64,000 nt of DNA, from NCBI RefSeq assembly GCF_900215155.1, contig NZ_LT907980.1, forward strand, positions 3,472,001 to 3,536,000, in the 5' to 3' direction. Under the pieces are notes generated by a model that saw nothing but the letters and a program-made list of their open reading frames with translations, was not told where the DNA came from and did not search any database. This document shows, in pieces, positions 7,751 to 16,599 of the stretch (within the stretch, counting starts at the first letter, position 1; each line of letters opens with the position of its first letter). The translations under genes were made by a program, and so were the position numbers. This DNA is from Marinobacter sp. LV10R510-11A (GTDB taxonomy: Bacteria > Pseudomonadota > Gammaproteobacteria > Pseudomonadales > Oleiphilaceae).

Positions 7751-9921
7751 TGACTTTCGGAACGGTAATGCCAGAGCCGGACGCCGCTGCTTGGCGCTCA
7801 TTGCAAGCCCGTCTTGCGGTTAGAGGTGAGCGACGGTTGGTGCTGCTGGAAGGCGCCCGTGATCTGGTCATGCAGTGGCTACAGGCGCTGATGCCGTCTC
7901 TGGAGTTGGCAGGCGGGCTTTGGGTTGGCGTGGCTGAAGCTGCACCAGATGGTCGCCTGACCAGTATTGAGCCGACTAAGGCGCGGCAATGGCTGGGTCG
8001 GGAAACGTCGCTGATTGTATGGGATGGCTGGCGCGGTAATCCGCCGGATGCTTTTGCGGCACTTTCAGGCACGCTGAAAGCTGGCGGCTTGTTGTTTTGG
8101 TTGATGCCTTCATTGGAAGAATGGGGTCATTTTGCCGATCTGGATTATGGCCGAACCGGTTTGGATCACGATCAGCCCCATCCTTTTGCTGAGCGCATGG
8201 CGGACATTCTGGCGGCAGACCTTTCAGTTATCCGGGTGAAACTCGGCTCGTCGGAGGCATTGGCCCTTCCGGAACTGCCTAAGCCAATACCTGAATTTAG
8301 GGTTGCTGCAACGGCTGATCAGCGGGCGCTGATACAAAAGCTGGTGTCCTTCGGGCTGGGTCGTCGGCGTCGGCCGCTGGTGGTGACGGCGGATCGGGGG
8401 CGTGGCAAATCTGCGGCGTTGGGCATGGCCGCTGCGCAACTGCTGCAACAAGGGCGCAGGCAGATTCTGGTGACTGCGCCTTCAAGGGACAATGTGAGCG
8501 CCTTGTTCGCCCATGCTCGCGATAGTCTTGGTGACGAAGTGTTGGAAGCGGGTGACGACCGAATAGAGACGGCCTCTGGCGCGCTGCTGCGTTTTCTTCC
8601 GATCCGGGATCTGCTCCGGGAAAAACCGGAAGCTGAGGTGGTCATGGTAGACGAAGCTGCGGCTATTCCGGTTTCTCTGCTGAAGCGTGTGCTTTTGGGC
8701 TGGCCGCGGGTGGCGTTTGCTTCCACGGTTCATGGTTATGAAGGCGCTGGGCGTGGCTTTGCTATTCGTTTTCGCCGAATACTCGATGAGAAAACGCCAC
8801 AGTGGCAGTCTCAAACGCTTTCCCAGCCGGTGCGTTGGGCCGAAGAGGATCCGTTGGAGCCATTGATATCCAGCCTGTTTCTGCTGGGTGCGGAGCATAG
8901 CCCGGGGGATGTGCCCGAAGCGGCGGCTGGCGAGATAACGATTGAGCCCTGGCAGCCTGCTCAAGCTTCCGAGGCAGGGCTCTCTGATGCATTTGGCCTA
9001 CTGGTAGACGCCCATTATCGAACCACGCCAGCAGATCTTCGGCAATGGATGGACGACCCCGCAGCCAGAAGCTGGCGAGCGCTTATAAACGGCAAAATCG
9101 TAGGTGTGCTTTGGGGCGCCGTGGAAGGCGGGCTGAGTGACGGTCTGGCACAGCAGGTGGCCAGCGGCAAACGACGGATTCGCGGGCATCTTCTACCCCA
9201 GTCCTTAGCCAGCCACAGCGGGTTTCCGGAGGCGGCCAGCCTGCACGGCTTGCGGATTATTCGAATTGCTGTTTCAGCGCAGGCTAGACGCTCCGGCATC
9301 GGGCGCAGCCTGGTTGCCGCAGCGACTGCCGGCGCGGAGCACGAAGGTCTGGATTTCACCGGCACCAGTTTTGGCGGCAGCTCCGACCTGTACGCCTTCT
9401 GGGACTCTTGCGGGCTGGCGTTTGTGCGCGCTGGGCTGCAGCAGGATGCTACCAGCGGGGAGTATCCGGTGCAGATGGTTTATGCCCGCAGCGCTGAAGG
9501 GGTGTCTTTGGTTAAGCAAGTGCGGGCGCGTCTGGCTCGGCACTGGCTAACGCTTGTACCACTGAATTGGAAAGACTTGAGGCCAGAATTGCTGGCGGAT
9601 ATGACATCCGGCTTTTCGTCGGAGTGCTGGCACTCAAAGAGCCTGCCAGACGCAGTGGATATCCGGGATTTACAGAACTTTGGAGACGGTCACCGGGGTT
9701 TTCGGCTGATGGTGCCAGTACTGCGGGATCTGAGCCTGGCACCCGGTGTAATGAGTTGGATTCGCAGGCATGCACAGGCCAACCTCTGGTGCCGGGCTGT
9801 ATTGCAGGATTGGAGCTGGTTAGAGTTGCAAATGGATGGGTTGTGTTCCGGCCAACGCGATGGCGAGGATCGTTTGCGCACCTTAGTGCGTGAACTTCTG
9901 CAAAACGGGCCGGAGTTGTGA
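7750..9921 (+). CDS. tmcA: tRNA(Met) cytidine acetyltransferase TmcA
   Basis: A 723-residue protein with the TmcA layout: N-terminal DUF1726-like domain, an ATPase/helicase-like module with Walker A TADRGRGKSAALG near residues 215-227 and Walker B VVMVDEAAAIP, then a GNAT acetyltransferase module (LHGLRIIRIAVSAQARRSGI, the acetyl-CoA loop) and a tRNA-binding tail. It uses acetyl-CoA and ATP to make N4-acetylcytidine at wobble position 34 of elongator tRNA-Met, which prevents misreading of AUA. It is somewhat longer than the E. coli protein (about 670 residues) without any obvious extra domain. Its ATG overlaps the stop of the DUF2237 gene by one base. Confidence 0.93.
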   Translation: MTFGTVMPEPDAAAWRSLQARLAVRGERRLVLLEGARDLVMQWLQALMPSLELAGGLWVGVAEAAPDGRLTSIEPTKARQWLGRETSLIVWDGWRGNPPDAFAALSGTLKAGGLLFWLMPSLEEWGHFADLDYGRTGLDHDQPHPFAERMADILAADLSVIRVKLGSSEALALPELPKPIPEFRVAATADQRALIQKLVSFGLGRRRRPLVVTADRGRGKSAALGMAAAQLLQQGRRQILVTAPSRDNVSALFAHARDSLGDEVLEAGDDRIETASGALLRFLPIRDLLREKPEAEVVMVDEAAAIPVSLLKRVLLGWPRVAFASTVHGYEGAGRGFAIRFRRILDEKTPQWQSQTLSQPVRWAEEDPLEPLISSLFLLGAEHSPGDVPEAAAGEITIEPWQPAQASEAGLSDAFGLLVDAHYRTTPADLRQWMDDPAARSWRALINGKIVGVLWGAVEGGLSDGLAQQVASGKRRIRGHLLPQSLASHSGFPEAASLHGLRIIRIAVSAQARRSGIGRSLVAAATAGAEHEGLDFTGTSFGGSSDLYAFWDSCGLAFVRAGLQQDATSGEYPVQMVYARSAEGVSLVKQVRARLARHWLTLVPLNWKDLRPELLADMTSGFSSECWHSKSLPDAVDIRDLQNFGDGHRGFRLMVPVLRDLSLAPGVMSWIRRHAQANLWCRAVLQDWSWLELQMDGLCSGQRDGEDRLRTLVRELLQNGPEL

Positions 9922-9991
9922 CCCGCTCGATTTAATTATGACGACCACCTGCCCAGAATAGGGCCCAACTTTCTGACAGAGACTGTTTGTT

Positions 9992-10699
9992 ATGGCCAAG
10001 GGAATCGGCTTCTCCCAGTGTTCGACCTTGCTATCTATTCTGCTGCTCGCTTCAGCGGTTACTGTTTTCTCCGGATGTGCCTCCAGAGAAGCTCCAGCTA
10101 ACCTAAACCACCAGAGTGAAAACGCGTCTGGCTCGGCTTTGTATCGGGCCGCAGCGGAAGGAGATTTTAAGGCTGTCAGCAACCTGACAGAGTCGGGTGC
10201 GCCCTTGAATGCGTTAACCGAAAACGGAACGCCTCTGATGGCAGCTGTTCGTGCGAAGGCCGATCGTATCGTGTGGTATCTGCTGAGCCGCGGAGCTAGC
10301 CCCGATCTCGCCCAAAGCGATCAGGTTACACCCTTGATGGCTGCCTCAGGGCAGGGTGATCGCCGGCTCGTGCGTCTGCTTCTGTCGGCTGGAGCCAAAG
10401 TGAACGCCACGGATCAGCAGGGCTTTACGCCGGTAATGCGTGCGGCTGAGCGGGGGCAACTGTCGGTGGTAAAAGTGCTGCTGACGGCCGGGGCAAACGT
10501 TAATGTCAGCCAAGGTGGAGAGTCACTGCTCATGAAGGTCGCCTCCAGTGGTGACCTGCTGACGGCTGAAATGCTGCTGGCTGCAGGCGCCGATGTAAAC
10601 TTCCGCTCAGAGGATGGCGCTACTGCGCTGGATGTGGCCCGGGCCAGAAGTCATCCGGATCTGGAAATGCTACTCGTGCAGGCCGGGGCCGAGCTTTAG
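9992..10699 (+). CDS. Ankyrin-repeat lipoprotein
   Basis: A 235-residue protein with a lipoprotein signal: hydrophobic stretch STLLSILLLASAVTVFSGC, with lipobox cysteine at about residue 29, so it is probably anchored in the envelope facing the periplasm. The rest is about five ankyrin repeats with the usual TPLMAA, GADVN and LLLSAGA signatures (ALYRAAAEGDF, TPLMAAVRAKADR, TPLMAASGQGDRR, TPVMRAAERGQL, LLMKVASSGDL). Ankyrin repeats bind other proteins; the partner is unknown. It stands alone between tmcA and the convergent HIBCH-type gene. Confidence 0.8.
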   Translation: MAKGIGFSQCSTLLSILLLASAVTVFSGCASREAPANLNHQSENASGSALYRAAAEGDFKAVSNLTESGAPLNALTENGTPLMAAVRAKADRIVWYLLSRGASPDLAQSDQVTPLMAASGQGDRRLVRLLLSAGAKVNATDQQGFTPVMRAAERGQLSVVKVLLTAGANVNVSQGGESLLMKVASSGDLLTAEMLLAAGADVNFRSEDGATALDVARARSHPDLEMLLVQAGAEL

Positions 10700-10722
10700 C
10701 GTAAAGATCAACCCGCACCGTG

Positions 10723-11826
10723 TTATTCCAGCTGCATGGGGTCTGTTTGATCGTTCCACACGGGCAAAAAGTGCGCCTCGATAATCGCTTCAGGAACCTC
10801 TTCGATACGCGAGAAAGACCACTGGGGGGTCTGATCGCGATCAATCAGCCGTGCTCGGATGCCCTCAGTCAGATCGGGCCTGCGCACGCACTCCCAGGTC
10901 ATGGCCAACTCCATCCGGAATACGTCTTTCAGTGACATTTGTTGGGCTTTTTTCAGTTGGTTCCAGATCAGCCACGCAGATACTGGACAGCCCTCTTTTA
11001 GGGTTTTCATGCACGCCTGCCACCATTCACTGTCTATGGTAGCTGCCTGCAGCCGATCGACAATCTCTGGCAAGCTTGTGCCTGCACACAGTCTTGCAAT
11101 ATCCCGTTCGTGCAACTCCAAGTGGCTGGCGGGCAAGGCACGATAATCTGAAGCCTCAACCTGGCTTAGCAAGCGGAAAAGCTGGCTGTCATCGGCTGCG
11201 TTATGGCCGCTCCAGCGCTCGCTTTGCAGCTGCGCCAAAAGGCAGTGTTGATCCTCTGTTGGCAGGGCCATATCTGCCAGCCCCACCCTTAATGCGTCGG
11301 TCACATTTAAACGAGCGCCGGTCAGGCCCATAAACAGCCCGAGGCGCCCCGGCAGCCGATTCAGGAACCAACTTGCACCAACATCCGGGAACAGGCCAAT
11401 AGACATTTCTGGCATGGCCAGGGTGGCGCCTGGCGTCAGTAGCCGGTAGCGGCAGGCGGAAAACAGGCCCACGCCGCCGCCCATAATAATGCCGTGCCCG
11501 ATACCTACAACGGGTTTGGGGTACCTGTGCAGGGTATAGTCCAGTTCATACTCGTGCCGAAACACACTGAAAGCCGCTTCGGAGTGTTCAACGCCCGTTA
11601 ATGACCGGTACAGATTCTGGATGTCGCCACCGGCGCAAAACCCCCTTTTACCGGCGCCACGTATTAGCACAACGCAGATGCGTTCGTCTGAAACCCAGCG
11701 CTCCAGGCTGTTCCTGATAGTGACGATCATCTCCTCAGAGAGCGCATTCAGCGTGGCGGGGGCATCCAGGGTTAATACGCCTACATGGCCTTCGCGACAG
11801 GGGAGTTCCTGAACCTCTACAGACAT
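10723..11826 (-). CDS. Enoyl-CoA hydratase/isomerase family, 3-hydroxyisobutyryl-CoA hydrolase type
   Basis: A 367-residue crotonase-fold protein. The oxyanion-hole motifs CAGGDIQNLY and GIIMGGGVGLFSACRYR, and MPEMSIGLFPDVGASWFLNR, are those of the HIBCH branch, which is longer (about 350-380 residues) than simple enoyl-CoA hydratases. The HIBCH reaction releases free 3-hydroxyisobutyrate from its CoA ester in valine breakdown; several bacterial members act on other short acyl-CoAs. No valine-degradation neighbours are present, so the substrate is inferred from family only. A GGAGA ribosome site lies ahead of the ATG. Confidence 0.83.
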   Translation of the reverse strand: MSVEVQELPCREGHVGVLTLDAPATLNALSEEMIVTIRNSLERWVSDERICVVLIRGAGKRGFCAGGDIQNLYRSLTGVEHSEAAFSVFRHEYELDYTLHRYPKPVVGIGHGIIMGGGVGLFSACRYRLLTPGATLAMPEMSIGLFPDVGASWFLNRLPGRLGLFMGLTGARLNVTDALRVGLADMALPTEDQHCLLAQLQSERWSGHNAADDSQLFRLLSQVEASDYRALPASHLELHERDIARLCAGTSLPEIVDRLQAATIDSEWWQACMKTLKEGCPVSAWLIWNQLKKAQQMSLKDVFRMELAMTWECVRRPDLTEGIRARLIDRDQTPQWSFSRIEEVPEAIIEAHFLPVWNDQTDPMQLE

Positions 11827-11981
11827 TAATAGTGTCTCCGGGCGATAAAAGTAATCTCGGGTGCGGGCTTTATTCGTACTGTCTCTGTAACGTGATGAAA
11901 GTTAAAAAGGACGAACGTCGAAACACGCGCATTGATCTATGGCATTTGCGCTGTGGTGTGGCTGTGCTATAAGTTCCAGCC

Positions 11982-12035
11982 AGTTACTGTCCGGTTCCCA
12001 ATTACTGTTCAGTTCTCAATTGCTGTTCAGTTTAC
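11982..12035 (+). repeat. Three 18-bp direct repeats upstream of the cytochrome c gene
   Basis: Three head-to-tail copies with a period of exactly 18 bp: 11982-11999 (AGTTACTGTCCGGTTCCC), 12000-12017 (AATTACTGTTCAGTTCTC) and 12018-12035 (AATTGCTGTTCAGTTTAC). Copies two and three match at 15 of 18 positions. They lie 47-100 bp ahead of the cytochrome c start in an otherwise featureless 255-bp gap. They could be stacked regulator sites or a small replication-slippage repeat. Confidence 0.6.
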
Positions 12036-12081
12036 AGTACCGTTTTGCAAAACTTAAAACGATGATGAGAGGTTAATCATA

Positions 12082-12417
12082 ATGAAACTTAAACACTTTG
12101 CCGTCGCAGGACTTTTCGCACTGAGCGCTGCTGTTCCCGCGGTAGCTTCTGCCGCCGGCGATGCTGCTGCAGGCAAGGCGAAAGCAGCTGTTTGTGCTGC
12201 TTGCCACGGCCAGAACGGCGTTGCCCAGATCCCGATGTATCCTAACCTGGCGGGTCAGCACGAACAGTACTTAGCGTCTTCGTTGAAGGCTTACCGGGAC
12301 AAGCAGCGCAATGGCGGCATGGCAGCCATCATGCAGGGCCAAGCAGCGGCCCTGAGCGACGCTGACATCGCTAATCTGGCAGCTTATTTTGCAAGCCTGC
12401 CTGCCGGCGGCAAGTAA
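12082..12417 (+). CDS. Periplasmic class I cytochrome c (c4/c5-like)
   Basis: A 111-residue protein with a signal peptide ([17 protein letters not shown]) and one haem-binding CAACH at about residues 39-43. A later methionine in [17 protein letters not shown] is the likely sixth ligand, and the ending [13 protein letters not shown] is typical of cytochrome c553/c4-type domains. It is a mono-haem electron carrier in the periplasm, probably linking the bc1 complex or a dehydrogenase to an oxidase. It is monocistronic, with an 18-bp tandem repeat upstream and a strong palindromic terminator just downstream. Confidence 0.88.
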   Translation: MKLKHFAVAGLFALSAAVPAVASAAGDAAAGKAKAAVCAACHGQNGVAQIPMYPNLAGQHEQYLASSLKAYRDKQRNGGMAAIMQGQAAALSDADIANLAAYFASLPAGGK

Positions 12418-12426
12418 GCAGCACGC

Positions 12427-12458
12427 ATCAACACAGCAGCTTAAGCTGCTGTGTTGAT
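12427..12458. terminator. 32-bp perfect palindrome, bidirectional terminator between cyt c and ppnN
   Basis: A perfect 32-bp palindrome centred on CTTAAG. It lies 10 bp after the cytochrome c stop and overlaps the last codons and stop of the convergent ppnN gene (stop at 12441-12443). It has no T tract on either side, so termination in either direction is inferred from the stem alone. Confidence 0.6.
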
Positions 12459-13823
12459 GATACGGTAACTGGGACGATAGGCTGATGTGCCCGGCAGTTT
12501 CATGCGGTTCTGGGCGACAAACTGCTCTAACATGGCCTCCAGAGGCTTGATTAGGGTGGGGTCTCCGGCAATCTCAAATGGCCCTCTCTCCTGAACTTTT
12601 CGGATTCCCCCTTCTTTTACGTTTCCGGCCACAATCCCACTGAATGCTTTTCTCAGGTTAGCTGCAATCAAGTGCACGGGTTGATCACGGTGTAGCTTCA
12701 GAGCGCGCATGTTCTCGTGATCAGGCTCGAAAGGTAGTTGGAATACCGGGTCGATCTTCAGCATCCAATTGAAGTAATAGGCATCCTGCATGGCGCGGCG
12801 GAAGGTCTCGACATCCCTCATGCCTTTTTTCATGGCTTGTGCCACCCGCACCGGGTCGTTAATGATGATTTCATATTTACTGGCAGCCTCATCGCCAAGA
12901 GCATTACGGATGAATTTATCAATCATCTCGAAATATTCAGCGTTTTCCGGTCTTCCAGTGAAAACCACCGGGAAAGGCAGGTCAGCATTGTCCGGATGCA
13001 GAAGAATCCCCAGCAGGTAGAGAATTTCCTCAGCGGTGCCTACGCCGCCGGGGAAGACGATGACGCCGTGGCCGCAGCGTACAAAGGCCTCTAGGCGCTT
13101 TTCGATATCCGGCATGATAACCAGTTCATTCACGATAGGGTTGGGTGCCTCTGCACCAATAATGCCCGGCTCGGTGATGCCAATATAACGGCCATTCTTT
13201 ACACGCTGCTTGGCATGGCCGATGGTGGCGCCTTTCATCGGGCCTTTCATCGCGCCCGGGCCGCAACCGGTACAGATGCTCAGCTCGCGCAGGCCTAATT
13301 GGTGGCCGACTTCTTTGCTGTATTGGTATTCCTCATCACTAATGGAATGCCCGCCCCAGCACACGATTAGGTCGGGCTGGCGTCCGGGCTGAAGGGCTCG
13401 GGCATTGCGCAGAATATGAAACACCATGTTGGTGAGATCGTCTGGCTGATCACCTTTAAGTACACGAGCAAACTGCGGCGAAGAGTGGGTGTAAACAATA
13501 TCCCGTAACACTGAGAACAGGTGCTCACGAATAGCCCGAAGCATTTCGTCGTCCACAAAGGCGTGTGCCGGGGCGTTAATCAGCTCCAGCTTCAGGCCTC
13601 TGGGCTGGGGTATCAGGCGTATATCAAAATCCGCATGGGCCTCCATCAAGTCCTGGCAGTCATCGGTCACGACACCGGTATTCAGAACGGCGAGAGCACA
13701 TTGTCGGAATAGCCGGTACAGGCCGCCTTCGCTTCGGTCTTTGAGCAAGTTGACTTCGTGATTGGACAGTATTTCCAGGCTGCCCTCAGGGGATATAAGG
13801 GCATTGATGGTGGGTGTGGTCAT
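12441..13823 (-). CDS. ppnN: Pyrimidine/purine nucleotide 5'-monophosphate nucleosidase PpnN
   Basis: A 460-residue LOG-family protein of the PpnN (YgdH) type; the E. coli enzyme is 454 residues. The ATG at 13823 is chosen because the family starts with a short peptide like MTTPTINALISPEGSLEILS and AGGAGC precedes it. The lysine-decarboxylase-like nucleotide motif is split as CTGCGPGAMKGPMKGATIGH and FPGGVGTAEEILYLLGIL (the PGGxGTxxE signature). PpnN hydrolyses NMPs to base plus ribose 5-phosphate and in E. coli is activated by (p)ppGpp. Its last codons form one arm of the palindromic terminator shared with the cytochrome gene. It is divergent from thiI. Confidence 0.92.
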   Translation of the reverse strand: MTTPTINALISPEGSLEILSNHEVNLLKDRSEGGLYRLFRQCALAVLNTGVVTDDCQDLMEAHADFDIRLIPQPRGLKLELINAPAHAFVDDEMLRAIREHLFSVLRDIVYTHSSPQFARVLKGDQPDDLTNMVFHILRNARALQPGRQPDLIVCWGGHSISDEEYQYSKEVGHQLGLRELSICTGCGPGAMKGPMKGATIGHAKQRVKNGRYIGITEPGIIGAEAPNPIVNELVIMPDIEKRLEAFVRCGHGVIVFPGGVGTAEEILYLLGILLHPDNADLPFPVVFTGRPENAEYFEMIDKFIRNALGDEAASKYEIIINDPVRVAQAMKKGMRDVETFRRAMQDAYYFNWMLKIDPVFQLPFEPDHENMRALKLHRDQPVHLIAANLRKAFSGIVAGNVKEGGIRKVQERGPFEIAGDPTLIKPLEAMLEQFVAQNRMKLPGTSAYRPSYRIINTAA

Positions 13824-13932
13824 GAACGGAAAAGCTCCTGAGTGTTGCGGTAATACCCGATTTTGAGGCATAGCGCCGAAACGTTACACTAAGCGCTTTT
13901 CTCATCATACACCATCCGACAAACTCCCATTT

Positions 13933-15387
13933 ATGAAACTGCTTATTCGTCCTGCCCCAGAAGTCGCTATTAAAAGCAAACCTGTTCGCCGTCGGCAGAT
14001 GCGTCATCTGTGCCAGAACGTTCGTAAACTTCTGGCCCGGCTGGATCACGATATTGTGGTAGATGGCAGCTGGGACAGAGTGGATGTCGAAGTGCCCGAA
14101 GGCCGGGGCCTGAACGGCACCGTAGTCGATGAGCTTTTGCGTATTCCCGGTATTTCCACCATTCAGGAAATTGCGGCGTTTCCGTTTGTCAGCCTTGATG
14201 ATATTGCAGAGAAAGTCGTGGCGGCCTTTGCTGGTCGTCTCGACGGGAAAACCTTTGCTGTTCGTGCCCGGCGCCATGGTGAACACAGTTTCCGCTCCGG
14301 TGATGTTCAGCGAGCGGTCGGCAGCGCGTTGATGCAGGCTGCTTGTGGTGCCCGTGTCAATCTGAGTTCGCCGGAGGTAGACGTGCGCATCGAGGTGCGG
14401 GAGGGCCAGTTCCACATTACTCATCGCAGGCACCGCGGCCTGGGTGGCTATCCGCTGGGCAGCGTCGAGAACGTAATGACGCTGGTATCGGGGGGGTACG
14501 ATTCCTCCGTGGCAGCGTACCTGATGCTGCGCAGGGGTTTACGCAGCCACTTCTTGTTTTTCAACCTTGGCGGCGTGGCTCACGAAGTAGGTGTGCGGCA
14601 GGTAGTTCATTATGTGTGGAATCGTTACGGCGCTTCTCATGGAGCTAAGTTTATCTCCGTGCCCTTTGACGGTGTGGTGGAAGAAATTATGGGCTCGGTT
14701 GGCCATCGGCATTGGGGTGTGGTTCTGAAGCGGCAGATGCTGAAAGCAGCCAGCGAGATTGCCCGGAACAACAATGCGGCTGCGCTGGTAACCGGCGATG
14801 CGGCAGGCCAGGTGTCGAGCCAGACCCTGACCAACCTAAATGTGGTCGATCGGGCCAGCGAAGAAGTCGTTCTGCGACCGCTGATTGCCATGGATAAGGA
14901 AACCATTATTGGTATTGCCCGGGAAATCGGCACGGAACCCTATGCCCGTACCATGCCTGAATATTGCGGTGTGATATCTCAAAAACCGGCCACGCGGGCG
15001 CGCCTGAGCCGGGTGGAGGCAGAGGAGGTGGCAATGGACCCGCAGGTGTTGCGGCGTGCAATTGACGCCCGTGAAGATACCCCGGTGAGCAAATTGCTCG
15101 AAACCACCACTACACCGGAAGATGTTGATCTGGTAAAAACGCCGGCTGTTAGCGATATAATTATTGACGTGCGCCATCCAGCAGAAGGCGAGCATTCGCC
15201 GCTGCAGCTTACCGGCAACAAGATATTGAACATTCCGTTTTACGAACTGAACCGAAAGGTTCCAGAGCTCCCCGCAAATCGCCAGTATTTACTGTATTGC
15301 GATAAAGGCACGATGAGCCGCATGCACGCGGTGCACCTGAAGGCCGAAGGGCACGAAAACATCAAGGTTTACGCACCCGCCTTTTAA
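13933..15387 (+). CDS. thiI: tRNA 4-thiouridine synthetase / thiazole sulfur carrier ThiI
   Basis: A 484-residue protein of the long, rhodanese-containing ThiI type (E. coli 482). Domains in order: N-terminal ferredoxin-like plus THUMP domain (about 1-165), PP-loop adenylation domain with SGGYDSSVAAYL near residues 188-199, and a C-terminal rhodanese domain with LLYCDKGTMSRMHAVHL, whose cysteine is the persulfide carrier. It adenylates U8 of tRNA and transfers sulfur from IscS to give 4-thiouridine, a near-UV sensor, and also supplies sulfur for the thiamine thiazole. Both catalytic cysteines (in MPEYCGVISQKPAT and YCDKG) are present. It converges with the deacetylase gene across 26 bp with no visible terminator. 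Confidence 0.93.
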   Translation: MKLLIRPAPEVAIKSKPVRRRQMRHLCQNVRKLLARLDHDIVVDGSWDRVDVEVPEGRGLNGTVVDELLRIPGISTIQEIAAFPFVSLDDIAEKVVAAFAGRLDGKTFAVRARRHGEHSFRSGDVQRAVGSALMQAACGARVNLSSPEVDVRIEVREGQFHITHRRHRGLGGYPLGSVENVMTLVSGGYDSSVAAYLMLRRGLRSHFLFFNLGGVAHEVGVRQVVHYVWNRYGASHGAKFISVPFDGVVEEIMGSVGHRHWGVVLKRQMLKAASEIARNNNAAALVTGDAAGQVSSQTLTNLNVVDRASEEVVLRPLIAMDKETIIGIAREIGTEPYARTMPEYCGVISQKPATRARLSRVEAEEVAMDPQVLRRAIDAREDTPVSKLLETTTTPEDVDLVKTPAVSDIIIDVRHPAEGEHSPLQLTGNKILNIPFYELNRKVPELPANRQYLLYCDKGTMSRMHAVHLKAEGHENIKVYAPAF

Positions 15388-15413
15388 TGGCTTTCCGTCA
15401 CCTCACTGGTAAT

Positions 15414-16427
15414 TTAGTCGGCCATGCCCTTGAAGAATTGCTGTACGTTTTCGCTAAGGGTATCCAGATCGTAACCGCCTTCCTGAACCACCAGCGTTGG
15501 CAGTTGGAGCTCGCGAATGCGCGAGCTGAGCCGGCAGAACCCTTCTGAAGACACGGAAACCTTGGCCTGGGGATCATCTTTGTAAATATCAAAGCCCAAG
15601 GTCAAGATCAGTGCATCTGGCTGAAATAGCCCGATGGCTATCATGGCTTCTTCCAACTTCTCGAAAAAAACGTCTTCTGACGAGCCGTGAGGCATTGGCA
15701 TATTGATGTTGTAGCCGTAACCCTCGCCTTCGCCTCGCTCATTCTCGAACCCACTAACCACAGGGTAAAAATTGGTGGGGTCGCCGTGGATGGAGATATA
15801 AAGCACATCGCTGCGATCGTAAAAAATCTCCTGGATACCTTGGCCGTGGTGCATGTCGGTATCAAGAATAACCAAACGTGGAAATTTAGATTTCATGTGC
15901 TCGGCAGCAATGGCCGCGTTGTTGAGATAGCAGAAGCCACCGGCAGAATCCTTGCGCGCGTGGTGTCCTGGTGGGCGGCACACAGCATAGGCGGCGCGGT
16001 CGCCTTCAAGTATGGCGTCTGCTGCGCCAAGCGCGCTCTGGGCGGACCAATAGGCTGCATTCCATGTATGCTCGCCAATGGGGCTGCTGCCGTCTGACTG
16101 ATACCTGGCTGCCTCCGCTAGAATGCCGGTAAGGTGATTCGGCGCGCGAACGAAGATATTGGAAATTACCTCTTCGCCCCAGTCGTCCATTTTTATCCAA
16201 CGCTGGTGGGCGGATTGAAGAAAACGTAGGTATCCCAAGTCGTGCACCTTGGAAATGGGCCCTGCATTATGATCAGCCGGTTCCAGGATCGGAATACCCA
16301 TTTCCTTCAGACCTTCCAGCATTTGGCGGGTACGATCTGGTACCTCCTGGGGTTCTCGCATCTGGCCCCGAGTGAAGTAGGTTTTCGGACAGTGCTGATC
16401 TTGTGCAGGATGGAAAAACGCTTTCAT
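15414..16427 (-). CDS. Histone deacetylase family amidohydrolase (acetylpolyamine aminohydrolase-like)
   Basis: A 337-residue arginase-fold zinc hydrolase. The start MKAFFHPAQDQHCPKTYF and the motifs CRPPGHHA (general base histidines), ILDTDMHHGQG (zinc Asp and His) and LTLGFDIYKDDP (second zinc Asp) are complete, so an active enzyme is likely. Members that open with this N-terminus are usually acetylpolyamine amidohydrolases, which remove acetyl groups from acetylputrescine or acetylcadaverine. The divergent neighbour is a GabD-type dehydrogenase, which could take over later steps of putrescine breakdown (GABA to succinate); this link is inference from adjacency. Confidence 0.85.
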   Translation of the reverse strand: MKAFFHPAQDQHCPKTYFTRGQMREPQEVPDRTRQMLEGLKEMGIPILEPADHNAGPISKVHDLGYLRFLQSAHQRWIKMDDWGEEVISNIFVRAPNHLTGILAEAARYQSDGSSPIGEHTWNAAYWSAQSALGAADAILEGDRAAYAVCRPPGHHARKDSAGGFCYLNNAAIAAEHMKSKFPRLVILDTDMHHGQGIQEIFYDRSDVLYISIHGDPTNFYPVVSGFENERGEGEGYGYNINMPMPHGSSEDVFFEKLEEAMIAIGLFQPDALILTLGFDIYKDDPQAKVSVSSEGFCRLSSRIRELQLPTLVVQEGGYDLDTLSENVQQFFKGMAD

Positions 16428-16599
16428 TATCCGACCTCCGAGATTTCTGATTCTTCGAGTATAGGCACAGATGGAGAATGGTCAAAAGCCGGGCTATCGG
16501 CTTTACAGGTTGAGATTCTGCATCCACTATGGAAGACATACCCAACCGACGCAACTGTGCACCTTACCGGGTGTCGTTAATGAATGAATAGGAGCCGAA

